Positions 52,984 to 63,900 are shown, numbered from the stretch's first letter. The stretch: 64,000 nt of DNA from CAWABB01 sp963780165 (GCA_963780165.1 CAWABB010000006.1:310001-374000), one strand, 5' to 3'. Made by a program: numbers and translations. Notes: generated by a model from the letters alone, not told the origin.

Positions 52984-55521
52984 TCAGAACGTCAGGCTCA
53001 AGCCCAGCGACGGGAATATCGGGATGCCGTACACCGCGCGGCGCTGCAGGTTCGCCTCCTCGTCGATGTAGTACCGGACCGCCTGCTCGTTCTCGCGGTT
53101 GTACACGTTCTGGACGTCCAGGTAGACCGACCAGTCGAGCCCCCACCAGCGGGGATACGTCGTGATGCGGACGTCGAGCGTATGGTAGAGGTTCTGACGG
53201 CCCGAGAGGGTCTCCTGTTCGTACTCGACGTCCAGGATCGCCTTCCCCGACCCGTCGACCTGGATGATCGGGGTTTCCACGCCGTTCACCTCGGCCACAA
53301 TTACCCGGGGCTTGACGCCGGTGGCGATCTGATAGGGCCGGCCCGTCCTGAGTGTGAACTTCGCGCCAATATCCCATCGCTCGGCAAACCTGTAGTTGCC
53401 CACGACGTTCACCGCGTGGCGCTGATCGAACAGGAACGGCGTCAGGATCCCGCCTCGATCACGCTCCGCGAACGCCAGCGCATAGCTCACCCACCCCGTG
53501 AAACGGTCCGAGGGAAGCGTCCGGATCTTCTGGAACATGAACTCAAAGCCGTACGACTCCCCGATAGCATCGTTCACGGGGCGGCTCGTCAGCGAATCGT
53601 CGGCGACGCGTACCGGCGATGTCCACGCGCCCGGCGCGTAGGGGTTGGAGCCGGTCAACGTCGTCTGCCACGATGATCCCGCAAGCTTTTCCTGTACAAC
53701 CAGGTCCTGGAAGCGCTTGTAGTACACCTCAAGCTTCACCTGCCACTCGGGACTGACCAACCTGTCGACCCCCAGGACGTAATGGTCCGCGCGCTCGGCA
53801 GTGAGCGTGCTGAAATACGCTTCGTTGTAGATCACACGAAATCGGTAATCCAGCTTGTCCATGCCGGGAGACTGATAATAAATACCGTACGCGGCCCGGA
53901 GCGTCGACAGCTCATCGATCTTGAACGACATATTCAGCCGCGGGGACAGATAGGTGGTCGTTCCGAGCACCGGATAATAGTCAAGCCGGAGACCCGGCTG
54001 CACGAAGAGCCGGTTGCCGATCGCGATCTTGTCCTGCACGAAGGCGTTGTACCGGTTGTAGCGGACGGCCTCCGACGCGTCGGTGGGGACCGACTGTCCG
54101 ACTGACTCCAGGAACTCGAGGAAGGCCTGGTCAACTTTGAAGTAGCGCGTGAAATCGGTGCGAAGGAAGTCCACGCCGGCGCCGAACTCGACCAGGTGCG
54201 CCCCGGCGTGCGCGAGGAACTGCTGCGCGAGGGACGTCTTGGTGTACCGGTACTCATAATCGACGCCGAAGTTGAGGAAGCGGATCCCCACGGTATCGTC
54301 CCGCCCCAGGTCTCCGGTATTCTGTGCGGGGTCCACAAATGTGCCGTCAAACGCTCCCGTCCCGGTGTTCCGGTACCACGAGAGATGCGTCTGGGAGATG
54401 AAATCCGGCGAGGGATTGTATTGCCAGGTCATTCCGGTCAGCGTGTTGTACGACTCGTCGAAGACACTGACGCTGTCAGGCGTCGGACGATCATCGCCTG
54501 AAATCAGATCCACACCGTCGCGCGACGTCACACCGGTGAAGATCAGCTTGTTCTCCTGCCCCAGCGACAGCCCCAGCTTCCCCTGGAAGTCGGTGAAGTT
54601 CGGAAGGGCGACCTCGCCCTTGACGAGCTTCGCCGAGCGCAGGACCGGGCCGAGGATCAGGTCGTAGTAGGTGCGCCGCACGGAGAACAGGTACGAGCCT
54701 GTGCCGAGAGGAAGCCGCCCTTCGATGAGGGCGTTCATATTGGTCAGGCTCGTGTTGATCTTCCCCCCGATCGCCACGTCCGATTTTCCGTCACGGTTCT
54801 GCACATCCAGGACTGCGGACAGTCGGTCTCCGTACTGCGCGGCAAATCCACCGGTCTGCAGGCTGATGTCGCTCACGGTTTCGGGATTGAACATCGAGAT
54901 GAAACCGTAGAGGCGGTACGGGTTGATCACTTCGAACCCATCGATCAGAATGAGGTTCTGATCAGGCCCGGAGCCCCTCACGACGAGCTGGGACGAAAAG
55001 TCGCTCACGCTTGTGACCCCCGGCAACGCCTGCAGCGATCGCAGGACGTCCTCGGCCGCTCCCGGGAGCATTTTCGATTCGCGCGGGAGGAGCTTCGTGA
55101 CGCTGGGACGGACGTCTTCGGCCCCGAGCCGCCGTGATCCGGTCACCTCGACCCCGCTGATCTCGATCAGTTCCTGGCGTAGCCGGATCACGACCGACGA
55201 TGTGTCCCCCTCGGTGATCCGCACTTCCACCGGCGACTCCTGCTCGTACCCCACGAGGCGGACGCGGACCGCATAGACGCCCTCGGGAAGGCCTGACAGG
55301 GTGAACTCACCTCCGGCATCGACAGCGACGCCGAACCGGGTCCCCTCGAGCGCCACGGTTGCGCCGACGGCAGGCTGGTCATCCTCGATGAAGACTTTTC
55401 CCGTGAGCGTTCCAGTCACTCTCGTGGTCGCTCCCGTGAGCGTTCCGGCCGCGAAGGCGCGGGGGGCGAGCCCGTTGGCGGACGCCAGCAGGAGCAGGAG
55501 CGCTATGGTGGTTCGAATCAT
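52984..55521 (-). CDS. TonB-dependent outer-membrane receptor
   Basis: 845 aa from ATG 55521. Signal peptide, then a carboxypeptidase-regulatory-like beta domain (about 32-115; GATVALEGTRFGVAVDAGGE, YAVRVRLVGYEQ). The plug follows (EDVLRSLQALPGVTSVSDFS, QLVVRGSGPDQNLILIDGFE, FNPETVSDISLQTGG), then a 22-strand-type barrel ending in LSLTF. This is the SusC-like/CarboxypepD_reg architecture without a SusD partner nearby; ligand unknown. The open frame runs on to 58236, but that part is antisense to the next gene. A weak -10 TATATT lies at 55548-55543. Confidence 0.93.
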   Translation of the reverse strand: MIRTTIALLLLLASANGLAPRAFAAGTLTGATTRVTGTLTGKVFIEDDQPAVGATVALEGTRFGVAVDAGGEFTLSGLPEGVYAVRVRLVGYEQESPVEVRITEGDTSSVVIRLRQELIEISGVEVTGSRRLGAEDVRPSVTKLLPRESKMLPGAAEDVLRSLQALPGVTSVSDFSSQLVVRGSGPDQNLILIDGFEVINPYRLYGFISMFNPETVSDISLQTGGFAAQYGDRLSAVLDVQNRDGKSDVAIGGKINTSLTNMNALIEGRLPLGTGSYLFSVRRTYYDLILGPVLRSAKLVKGEVALPNFTDFQGKLGLSLGQENKLIFTGVTSRDGVDLISGDDRPTPDSVSVFDESYNTLTGMTWQYNPSPDFISQTHLSWYRNTGTGAFDGTFVDPAQNTGDLGRDDTVGIRFLNFGVDYEYRYTKTSLAQQFLAHAGAHLVEFGAGVDFLRTDFTRYFKVDQAFLEFLESVGQSVPTDASEAVRYNRYNAFVQDKIAIGNRLFVQPGLRLDYYPVLGTTTYLSPRLNMSFKIDELSTLRAAYGIYYQSPGMDKLDYRFRVIYNEAYFSTLTAERADHYVLGVDRLVSPEWQVKLEVYYKRFQDLVVQEKLAGSSWQTTLTGSNPYAPGAWTSPVRVADDSLTSRPVNDAIGESYGFEFMFQKIRTLPSDRFTGWVSYALAFAERDRGGILTPFLFDQRHAVNVVGNYRFAERWDIGAKFTLRTGRPYQIATGVKPRVIVAEVNGVETPIIQVDGSGKAILDVEYEQETLSGRQNLYHTLDVRITTYPRWWGLDWSVYLDVQNVYNRENEQAVRYYIDEEANLQRRAVYGIPIFPSLGLSLTF

Positions 55522-55644
55522 CGAGGTGAATCCAGCATACGGAATATAAACAACCTGAGTGAGGTTCCAGTTTCGTCCGGATGGGCAACTTGCGTGATAT
55601 TTCATTAGTTTTACGATACTATTCCATTTCGGTTGCGGGCACCA

Positions 55645-58533
55645 ATGAGCACTTCTCGGTACGACGCCTTTGTCGGCAGCATTTCGCAGATCATCCCCCC
55701 CCAACGCATTCATCTTGACGAACTTTCCTGCCTTGCCTTCGGCACCGATGCCAGCTTCTACCGGCTCATCCCGAAGGTGGTAATACGCGCGGAGTCGCTC
55801 GAAGAAGTCGGTGTCGTTCTTCGCGAGGCGTCGGCGCGCGAACTCTCCGTGACGTTCAGGGCGGCGGGAACCAGCCTCTCGGGTCAGGCGGTGACCGACT
55901 CCATCCTTCTCATGCTCGGCCGTTCCTGGCGGGGCATGCAGGTCCTGGACGGCGGGGCCTACATCCGTCTGCAGCCAGGCGTGATCGGGAGCGCCGCCAA
56001 CGTGGCTCTTGCTCCCTACGGGCGAAAGATCGGGCCGGACCCGGCCTCGATCAACGCGGCGATGATCGGCGGGATAGCGGCCAACAACGCGAGCGGGATG
56101 TGCTGCGGGATCGCTCAGAACAGCTACCGGACACTCGCGTCGATGAAGGTTCTTCTGGCTGACGGAACCATCCTGGATACCGGCGATACGGGAAGCAGGG
56201 CGGCGTTCCGCCACAACAACGGCATCATGCTGGACGCGCTTTCCGCACTTTCGAAGCGGGTGCGGGGCGACGAGGAGCTGGCCGGGCGGATCCGCCGGAA
56301 GTACGGGATGAAGAACACGACCGGCTACAGCCTGAATGCGCTTGTCGACTTCGACGACCCCTTCGAAATCCTCCAGCACCTGATGATCGGCTCGGAGGGG
56401 ACGCTCGGCTTCATCGCCGAGATCACGTATGCCACCGTCCCCGAGCCTCGACACAAATCGACCGCGCTGCTGTTCTTCCCCGACATTCGGAACGCCTGCG
56501 CCGCCGTTCCCGCCCTGAAGCGGTGCCGCGTGGACGCGGTGGAATTGATGGACCGCGCCGCCCTGGCCTCTGTCGAAGACAAGCCCGGCATGCCAGGCGT
56601 TCTGAAGAGCCTTGGACCAGCGGTCGCCGCTCTCCTGGTAGAGACGCGCGCCGGTTCTGATAAAGAGCTGGCGGCCAACATTCGGGGGATCGCCGCCGCC
56701 CTGGCCAGTATCCCGATGGTAACCCCGCTCTCGTTCACCGACGATCCGGTCGAATTCTCCCGCCTCTGGGACATCCGGAAGGGCCTCTTCCCTTCCGTCG
56801 GGGCGCGACGAAAGCCGGGCACGACCGTCATCATCGAGGATGTTGCGTTTCCCGTGGACCGTCTCGCAGAAGCGACGCTCGAGCTGAGGGAGTTGCTCGA
56901 CAGGCACGGGTACCCCGAGACCATCATCTTCGGGCACGCCCTCGAGGGGAATCTTCACTTTGTGTTCACACAGGATTTCAATCGCAGCGAGGAGGTCGAG
57001 CGCTACCGTGACTTCATGGACAACGTCGCGCATATGGTGGTCGAGCGATACGACGGGTCGTTGAAGGCGGAGCACGGGACCGGAAGGAACATGGCTCCTT
57101 TTGTGGAGCTCGAGTGGGGCACAGACGCGATGGAGATCATGCAGGAGATCAAGCGGATCTTTGATCCCCTCGGCATCCTGAACCCGGGCGTGATACTGAA
57201 TTCCGATCCGGCCGTCCACCTCAAGAACCTGAAGCCGCTGCCCGTCGCCCACCCCGTCATCGATACGTGCATCGAATGCGGGTTCTGCGAAGTTCACTGC
57301 CCTTCGCGTGATCTCACGCTGACGCCGCGCCAGCGGATCGTGGCGTACCGGGAGATCGCGCGGCTCCAGGCCCAAGGAGAGCACAACGGCCCGGCCAGCC
57401 GGCTTCGGGCGTCGTACAGGTATGCGGGAGAGCAAACGTGTGCGACGGACGGGCTCTGTGCGACCGCCTGCCCGGTCGGCATCGACACCGGCTCGCTGGT
57501 CAAATCGATCCGCGCTGCGGAGCAGGGCAGGCTTGCACACACGATCGCGTCGCTGATCGCGTCGAACATGGGCCCGACGACGGCGATTGTCCGCGTTGCC
57601 CTGGGCGGGGCGTCCGCCATGCACCGCCTCTTCGGAACGGACAGGATGGAGAGGCTCGCGGGCACAGCTCACAGGATTTCCGGGAAGCGGATACCGCTCT
57701 GGAACCGCGCGATGCCGCGGGCGTCCGGACGACTGCGGCGCGCAACCTCCGTCTCTCCCGAGGCACACCAGACCCCTGCGGGGAGAGGTTTCGGCCGGCC
57801 CGTGTCCGGCACGGCTGACCCCGTGCGCAGTTCGACCGCGAAGGTCGTCTACTTTCCAACCTGCATCACGCGCACGATGGGGTCGGCGGATGCGGGGCGG
57901 CCCTCCCTTCCGAACCTGACCATCGAGCTGCTTGAGCGAGCAGGCTATGAGGTCGTCATACCGGAGCACGTCAGCCGCCTCTGCTGCGGCATGGCGTTCG
58001 CCAGCAAGGGATTCACGGAAGAGGGGAAGCGGAAGGCGTTGGAGTTGAGGAAGGCGCTGCTCACGGCGTCCGACGGCGGACGGCTGCCGATACTCATGGA
58101 CATGAGCCCGTGCCTGTACCGCATGCGCTCGGAGTTCGGGGACGGGCTGAAGCTCTACGACCAGTCGAGGTTCGCGATGGAGTTTCTCGCTCCCCGGCTG
58201 AACCTCCGGCCACTCCCCGGAACCGTCGCAATCCATGCAACGTGCAGTGCGCGGAAACTCGGTCTCGCAGGAGACCTCGAGGAGCTCGCAGCACGGTGCT
58301 CCGAGCGCGTCGTGGTGCCCGCGGACATCGAGTGCTGCGGATGGGCGGGAGACCGGGGCTTCTCGTTTCCCGAGCTGAATGAGTCAGCGCTCCATGAACT
58401 CAGGGGCAAACTGCCCGAGGGGTGCAGGGCGGGTTACTCTACCAGCAGAACGTGCGAGATCGGCCTGACGCTTCAGGGCGGTGTTCCGTACGAGGGGATT
58501 CTGTATCTGGTGGATGAGGCGTCGCGGGCGTGA
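55645..58533 (+). CDS. FAD-linked oxidase / 4Fe-4S / CCG-domain fusion (D-lactate dehydrogenase type)
   Basis: 962 aa from ATG 55645; the upstream TTG 55633 is not needed. The FAD-binding domain (about 35-270) has TFRAAGTSLSGQAVTD, IGPDPASINAAMIGGIAANN and IGSEGTLGFIAEITY. The FAD-oxidase C-terminal domain has the HALEGNLHFVF active site and AEHGTGRNMAPF. Two ferredoxin-type clusters follow (CIECGFCEVHCP; a second ending CATACPVG), then CCG domains (CCGMAFASKGF, CCGWAGDRGFSFPE). This is the GlcD-GlpC or Dld-II layout, oxidising D-lactate, glycolate or another 2-hydroxyacid and passing electrons to quinone. No lactate permease is adjacent. Confidence 0.92.
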   Translation: MSTSRYDAFVGSISQIIPPQRIHLDELSCLAFGTDASFYRLIPKVVIRAESLEEVGVVLREASARELSVTFRAAGTSLSGQAVTDSILLMLGRSWRGMQVLDGGAYIRLQPGVIGSAANVALAPYGRKIGPDPASINAAMIGGIAANNASGMCCGIAQNSYRTLASMKVLLADGTILDTGDTGSRAAFRHNNGIMLDALSALSKRVRGDEELAGRIRRKYGMKNTTGYSLNALVDFDDPFEILQHLMIGSEGTLGFIAEITYATVPEPRHKSTALLFFPDIRNACAAVPALKRCRVDAVELMDRAALASVEDKPGMPGVLKSLGPAVAALLVETRAGSDKELAANIRGIAAALASIPMVTPLSFTDDPVEFSRLWDIRKGLFPSVGARRKPGTTVIIEDVAFPVDRLAEATLELRELLDRHGYPETIIFGHALEGNLHFVFTQDFNRSEEVERYRDFMDNVAHMVVERYDGSLKAEHGTGRNMAPFVELEWGTDAMEIMQEIKRIFDPLGILNPGVILNSDPAVHLKNLKPLPVAHPVIDTCIECGFCEVHCPSRDLTLTPRQRIVAYREIARLQAQGEHNGPASRLRASYRYAGEQTCATDGLCATACPVGIDTGSLVKSIRAAEQGRLAHTIASLIASNMGPTTAIVRVALGGASAMHRLFGTDRMERLAGTAHRISGKRIPLWNRAMPRASGRLRRATSVSPEAHQTPAGRGFGRPVSGTADPVRSSTAKVVYFPTCITRTMGSADAGRPSLPNLTIELLERAGYEVVIPEHVSRLCCGMAFASKGFTEEGKRKALELRKALLTASDGGRLPILMDMSPCLYRMRSEFGDGLKLYDQSRFAMEFLAPRLNLRPLPGTVAIHATCSARKLGLAGDLEELAARCSERVVVPADIECCGWAGDRGFSFPELNESALHELRGKLPEGCRAGYSTSRTCEIGLTLQGGVPYEGILYLVDEASRA

Positions 58534-58544
58534 GAGTAGTCCGG

Positions 58545-58605
58545 TCGACCAGGCAACGCGTCCGAGTCGACCCGGCGACGCGTCCGATCGACCCGGCAGC
58601 CTGCG
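58545..58605. repeat. Three short tandem repeats (21-22 bp) between convergent genes
   Basis: Units starting TCGACC(A/C)GGC at 58545, 58567 and 58588; the first two are nearly identical (TCGACCMGGCRACGCGTCCGA) and the third is degenerate. They fill the 72-bp gap between the oxidoreductase stop and the end of the alpha/beta hydrolase gene. Each contains TCGA and ACGCGT-type palindromes. Confidence 0.65.
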
Positions 58606-59373
58606 TCATCTACTCAGGGCGAGCTGCTCCACGGCCTTCACCACCGCATCCGGCGCATCGGCCCCGAGCCAGTGCCCGGCATCGGGAACGGTTTCGATCC
58701 TTGCCCGCGGGAATGCCTCAAGGATCGCACGCTCCTCGGCGATCCCGACGTGGTCGGACCGGCCGCCGCGAAGGAAGAGAGCAGCCACCTCCGATCTCCT
58801 CCCCTTCCCGACGTCCTCAAGCAGCCTCTCGTACGTCGCGGCGATCGCCTGCAGGTTCAACCTCCACGCAAACCCGCCGCCCTCTTTTCGCCTCAGGTTG
58901 GTCAGAAGGAATTGTCGCACACGGGGTTCCGGCACGAATGCCGCGAGCTGCGCGTCCGCCTTCTCCCTGCTCCCCACGCTCTGCACGTCTATCGAGAGCA
59001 TCCCTTCGAGTATATGATCGTGCGCACGGTCGTACGCCGACGGGGAGATGTCGAGCACGAGCAGGGCCTCGACGCTGTCCGGGACGGACAGGGCTAGTTC
59101 CATGGCGACTTTCCCGCCCATGGAATGGCCAACGAGCACAGCCTTCTCGATGCCGCGATGGCGCATATACTCGACCACGTCGGCCGCCATGGCAGGATAG
59201 CCCATGTCGGTGAACCACGGCGACGCCCCGTGATTCCGGAGGTCGAGGGTGTGCACGGAAAACGACGGCGCCAGGCTCCTTGCGATCGACTGCCAGTTGC
59301 CTGCGGAGCCGAAGAGCCCGTGCAGGACCAGGATCGGTCTGCCTGAACCGGAGACGATTGAGTTGAGGCGCAT
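58606..59373 (-). CDS. Alpha/beta-fold hydrolase (YbfF-like esterase)
   Basis: 255 aa. Oxyanion HG in PILVLHGLFGSAGNW, nucleophile elbow VLVGHSMGGKVAMELAL with catalytic Ser, an Asp after strand 6 (FLRGGRSDHV) and His in VPDAGHWLGADAP. LDLRNHGASPW is typical of the YbfF/PhaC-like esterase group. Cytoplasmic, no signal. The substrate is not predictable. A TACAAT-like -10 ends 8 nt before the ATG, without a good -35. Divergent from the transglutaminase-like gene. Confidence 0.92.
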   Translation of the reverse strand: MRLNSIVSGSGRPILVLHGLFGSAGNWQSIARSLAPSFSVHTLDLRNHGASPWFTDMGYPAMAADVVEYMRHRGIEKAVLVGHSMGGKVAMELALSVPDSVEALLVLDISPSAYDRAHDHILEGMLSIDVQSVGSREKADAQLAAFVPEPRVRQFLLTNLRRKEGGGFAWRLNLQAIAATYERLLEDVGKGRRSEVAALFLRGGRSDHVGIAEERAILEAFPRARIETVPDAGHWLGADAPDAVVKAVEQLALSR

Positions 59374-59391
59374 GGGAAATGATTGTATATG
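59363..59391 (+). promoter_or_regulatory. Predicted promoter of the transglutaminase-like gene, TTGAGG-17-TATATG
   Basis: TTGAGG (59363-59368) and TATATG (59386-59391), spacer 17 bp. The -10 box lies beyond the first in-frame ATG at 59379, so that codon is excluded and ATG 59439 is the start; leader about 40 nt. Confidence 0.55.
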
Positions 59392-59438
59392 AAAACGCGA
59401 TTCTCTACGTTTGGCTATCCACTGCTGGAGACCCCGTC

Positions 59439-60989
59439 ATGTGCCGCCTGGCCATCTGTTTCTTCGTCGTTCTCCTCATTCTTCCCCCGGACACAGCGAA
59501 GTCGGACGTCCTTTCAGATGCAGCTCGTCTGGAGGCTGCGGGAAGATTCCGTGAGGCCGAAGCGATGTTGAGGGACGCTCTGTCGGCCGTCAGCGCAATC
59601 GACAGGCCCACGCTCGCGTTCGAGCTGGATCGCCTGCGGCGCATCCGGCTCGACTACAACCTGACCCGCGAAAAGCTCTGGCGGCAGCTGGACAGGTCCA
59701 TCCCCAACGTCACGGAACCCGAATTTGAGCGCTGGATCTCCAGGGGGAAGTTCGACACCCGCGTCATCGACGACACGCTGCGCTTCCTTGGCGTCAGCCG
59801 CAGCAATCTCTTCTGGAGAAATCCCGATATTGCTGCGCGCCGGCGGCCGGTGGAGAACGATTCGCTCGGCGAGCACGCCGTGCTGGCGAACGCGGACGCG
59901 ATTCTGCAGGCCGCACGGCTCTCGGGGACTGCCTACGTCCTGCCGATTCGCTTCGCCGTCACGATGAAGGTCTCGGCTGATTCCGGCGCGGTACCCCCGG
60001 GAACGCCTGTCCGCGCCTGGCTTCCGATCCCGAGGACGTACGACCATCAACGCGAGTTCGCCGTGACGTCCTCGTCAAGCCCTCCGGTCTCGATCGCCCG
60101 CGAGAACTCACCCATCCGCTCGGCGTACATGGAGCAGACGGCGGCATCGGGCGGACCGACGGTATTCGAACTGAAGTACACCTACGTCAGCAGCGGGGTT
60201 TCCTACCACGGAATGGACCCCGCGAAGGTCGTGACGGCTGATGCGAAGTCACCGGACCTGGCCCCTTATCTTCGCGAAGCACCGCATGTCGTGTTCACCG
60301 ACACGATGAAGGCGGCGTCGCACGCAATTATGGGCAACGAAACAAACCCCCTTCTCAAAGCCCGCCGCATCTACATGTGGATCGCCGAGAACTTCATGTA
60401 CAGCTTCGCCCATGAGTACTCCACGATCCGCAACATCAGCGATTTCTGCCTGCGGGCGGGGTACGGCGACTGCGGGCAGCACACGCTACTCTTCATTACT
60501 CTCTGCCGCCTGAACGGCATCCCGGCCAGATGGCAATCCGGTTGGTACACGTTCCCCGGCGCGAAGACGATCCATGACTGGGCGGAGATCTATCTGGCCC
60601 CCTACGGCTGGATTCCCGTCGACGTCGACATGGGCGTGTTCGCCCACCGATACTTCACGAGCCTCACGCCCGAGGAACGGCAGCGGCTGAAGGAGTTCTT
60701 CTTCGGCGGGCTTGATCAGTACCGTATCGCGGCCAACGCGGACCACAGCCAGGCGTTGGAGCCGCCGAAGCGGTTCTACCAGGTCGGACACGGTGGATTT
60801 CCAGCGCGGGGAGCTGGAATCGGCGGACGCCAATATTTACTTCGATCGGTCGTCGTTCTCGCTCACGGCGGAGCAGACGCCCTCGCCGTAGGTCAGGCCT
60901 GCACGGTATCCTGCGCCTGCGCGGCCGCGATCGGGGGGCTCATCTGCTCGTCAATCTGCGGGCCGGCCTCCCTGGACACAAAGGAGTAG
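59439..60989 (+). CDS. Secreted transglutaminase-like domain protein, frameshifted near its C-terminus
   Basis: Signal peptide (LAICFFVVLLILPPDTAKS), a helical N-terminal region, a beta-rich middle domain (AVTMKVSADSGAVPPGTPVR) and a transglutaminase-like cysteine-protease core: catalytic Cys in AGYGDCGQHTLLFITLC, His in TIHDWAEIYL, Asp in WIPVDVDMG. As read it runs to 60989, 97 bp into the convergent RND gene. Removing one base near 60781-60784 gives SDTVDFQRGELESADANIYF and a TAG at 60889-60891, ending one base before the RND stop and about 484 aa long. I take 60891 as the original end. Confidence 0.85.
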   Translation: MCRLAICFFVVLLILPPDTAKSDVLSDAARLEAAGRFREAEAMLRDALSAVSAIDRPTLAFELDRLRRIRLDYNLTREKLWRQLDRSIPNVTEPEFERWISRGKFDTRVIDDTLRFLGVSRSNLFWRNPDIAARRRPVENDSLGEHAVLANADAILQAARLSGTAYVLPIRFAVTMKVSADSGAVPPGTPVRAWLPIPRTYDHQREFAVTSSSSPPVSIARENSPIRSAYMEQTAASGGPTVFELKYTYVSSGVSYHGMDPAKVVTADAKSPDLAPYLREAPHVVFTDTMKAASHAIMGNETNPLLKARRIYMWIAENFMYSFAHEYSTIRNISDFCLRAGYGDCGQHTLLFITLCRLNGIPARWQSGWYTFPGAKTIHDWAEIYLAPYGWIPVDVDMGVFAHRYFTSLTPEERQRLKEFFFGGLDQYRIAANADHSQALEPPKRFYQVGHGGFPARGAGIGGRQYLLRSVVVLAHGGADALAVGQACTVSCACAAAIGGLICSSICGPASLDTKE

Positions 60990-63900
60990 ATCGCGGGGAT
61001 GACATAGAGCGTCAGGCCGGTCGCCACGATCAGCCCTCCCACCACTGCGATTCCCATCGGGACCCTGGTTTCGGACCCCGCTCCCAGGGCGAGCGCGATG
61101 GGCAGCGTCCCGAGAATCGTGGAGAGCGCGGTCATCAGGATCGGGCGCAGCCGCTGGGTAGCGGCGTCGACGATCGCCTCTCCCACCGTCAGTCCCTGCG
61201 CCTTCCGTTGATTGGCGAACTCCACGATGAGGATGCCGTTCTTGGTGACCAGGCCGATGAGCATGATCATCCCGATCTGGCTGAAGATGTTCAGCGTCTG
61301 CTGGAAGTACCAGAGCGAGAACATCGCGCCGGCGAGCGCGAGCGGCACCGTCAGCATGATCACGAACGGATCGCGGAAGCTTTCGAACTGTGCGGCCAGG
61401 ACGAGGTAGATCAATGCAAGCGCGAGCACGAAGGCGAACAGCAGGCTCGACGAGCTCTCCTCGAAGTCCTTTGATGTCCCGTCGAGCGCCGTGCTGAACG
61501 ATGCGTCAAGCGTCTGCCGCGCGACCTCCCTCATCGCGGCGATGCCGTCCCCCACGGTATATCCTCTCGCCAGCCCGGCCGACACGGTGGCCGCAACGTA
61601 GCGATTGAACCGGTAGAGGGCCGGCGGGCTGCTCTGCTCATCGATGGTGACGAGGTTGTCGAGCTGCACCAGCTCGCCGCGCGAGCTCCTGATCGACAGC
61701 GTCTTGAGGTCCAGCGGCTTGTCCCTCGACTCCCGCGACACCTGTCCGATCACCTGGTACTGTTTCCCGTTCATCACGAAGTAGTCGAAGCGCGAGCCGC
61801 TGTAGGCGAGCTGCATCGTCTGTGCGACGTCCAGCGCCGAGATGCCGAGCACGCGCGCCTTTTCGCGGTTGATCCCGATGCGGAGCTCGGGCTTGTTGAA
61901 CTTGAGGTTGACCTCCACGACCTGAAACTCCGGACGCTTGCGGGCTTCCGCGAGGAACACCGGCAGCCGGTCCTTCAGCTTCTCGAAATTCGGCGCCTGG
62001 AGGACGAACTGCACCGGAAGACCTCCGCGGCCGCCGATCGACTGCTCCTGCACCACGAACGTCCGCGCGGCCGAAAACTCCTTCACGCGCGCCGTGACCT
62101 GGTCGGCGAGCTCCTGTTGCGAGCGCTCGCGCTGGTCGGGAGGCTTGAGAATGAGGAACGAGTTCGCGCTGTTGGCACCGCCTCCCCCGAACCCCGGAGA
62201 GGTGAACGAGAGGATCGCCTCCGCCTCCGGCACCTCGCGCTGGAACGTGCGCACGAGGTCCATGATGTACGCATCCATGTACTCGAACGTCGCACCCTCC
62301 GGTCCGGTTGCCACGACCCGGAGCCTGCTGCGGTCCTCCAGCGGAGAGAGCTCGGAGGGAAGCATGAGCCCGAATCCGACGATGGCAACGATCGCGAGGC
62401 CGATCGCCAGAAGGGCCATCCTGCGTCGCCGCATGAACCAGGTGAGCGAACCGCGGTAGCCTTCCGCCATGGCCTGAAAGAACGGTTCTGTCGCCCTGTA
62501 GAATCTGCTGTGTTTTGCGTGGGGTTTCAGGATCCGGGTGGCCATCATCGGCGTGAGGGTCAGGGAGACGAACGCCGAAATGATGACCGACCCCGCCAGC
62601 ACGATCCCGAACTCCTTGAACAGGCGGCCCGTGATCCCCTGGAGGAAGATCACCGGCAGGAACACCGCCGCGAGAGCCACCGTCGTCGAGATGATCGCGA
62701 AATAGACTTCGGCCGAGCCGCGGAACCCCGCCTCCCGGGGCTGGAAGCCCGCCTCGACCTTCGCGAAGATGTTTTCCAGCATGACGATGGCGTCGTCGAC
62801 GACGAGGCCGATGGCCAGCACGATCCCCAGCAGCGTCAGCACGTTGATCGAGAAATTCATCACGTACATAATGAAAAACGCCCCGATCAGGGAGACCGGC
62901 ACCGCGATCATGGGGATGATCGTGGTCCGCAAGTCGCGCAGGAAGAAGAAGATCACCAGGAAGACCAGCACAAACGCCAACCCGACCGTCTCGACGACCT
63001 CTTTGATGGACGACCGGATGTAGGTCGTCACATCGAACCCCAGGCCCAGCTGGAGGTCCGGCGGAAGGTCGCGCTTCATCGCTTCGACCCTCCGGTAGAA
63101 CTCGTCCACGATCGCAATGTAGTTCGCGCCCGACCTGGGAATAAGCACAATCCCGACCATCGGGATACCGTCGCGCCGGAGGATCGTGCGCAGGTTTTCC
63201 GGCCCGAGCTCCGCGTTCCCGACATCGCGGAACCTGACGACGCGCCCGTCCACCTCCCTGATGATCATGTTGTTGAAATCTTCCGGGGTCACGAGGCGGC
63301 TCTGTGTCCGCACCGTCAGCTCTGTCGAGGTACCTTCGATGCGCCCGGACGGAAGCTCGACGTTTTCTCGCAGGACGGCGCTCCTGATGTCCAGGGGGGT
63401 CAGCCGATACGACGCAAGCCTGTTCGGGTCCATCCAGAGCCGCATCGCGTACCGCTTCTCGCCCCACACCTGCACTTCGCTCACCCCCGGAATGGTCTGC
63501 ATCCGCTCACGAAAAACGTTCGTGGCGATCTCCGAAAGCTGCAGCAGGTCCCGCTTGTCGCTCTTGATATTCAGGAAGACGATGGGTATGGCATCGGCGT
63601 CGGCTTTCAGGACGATGGGGTTCTCCGCGTCGGGCGGGAGCAGGCGTACGGCCCGGGACACCTTGTCGCGCACATCGTTGGCAGCGGCTTCCAGGTCCAC
63701 GCCGAGTTCGAACTCGACTGTGATATTGGAGCGGCCTTCGGCGCTGGTGGACTTGATGCTCCGGACGCCTTCGATGCCGCTGATCGATTCCTCGAGGGGT
63801 TCGGTGATCTGCGACTCGATGACATCCGCGTTCGCGCCCACGTAGGTCGCCGAAACCGTGATGATCGGGGGGTCAACGCTCGGGTATTCGCGGACGCCCA

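Noticed and set aside
55522..58236. Minus-strand open frame extending the TonB receptor to 1750 aa
   Set aside because: It is antisense to the clearly coding FAD/FeS/CCG gene; the receptor has a normal signal peptide start at 55521, and the extension is His/Arg/Asp-rich shadow sequence.
59379..59438. ATG 59379 as start of the transglutaminase-like protein
   Set aside because: It lies upstream of or inside the predicted -10 box and adds residues before a good signal peptide.
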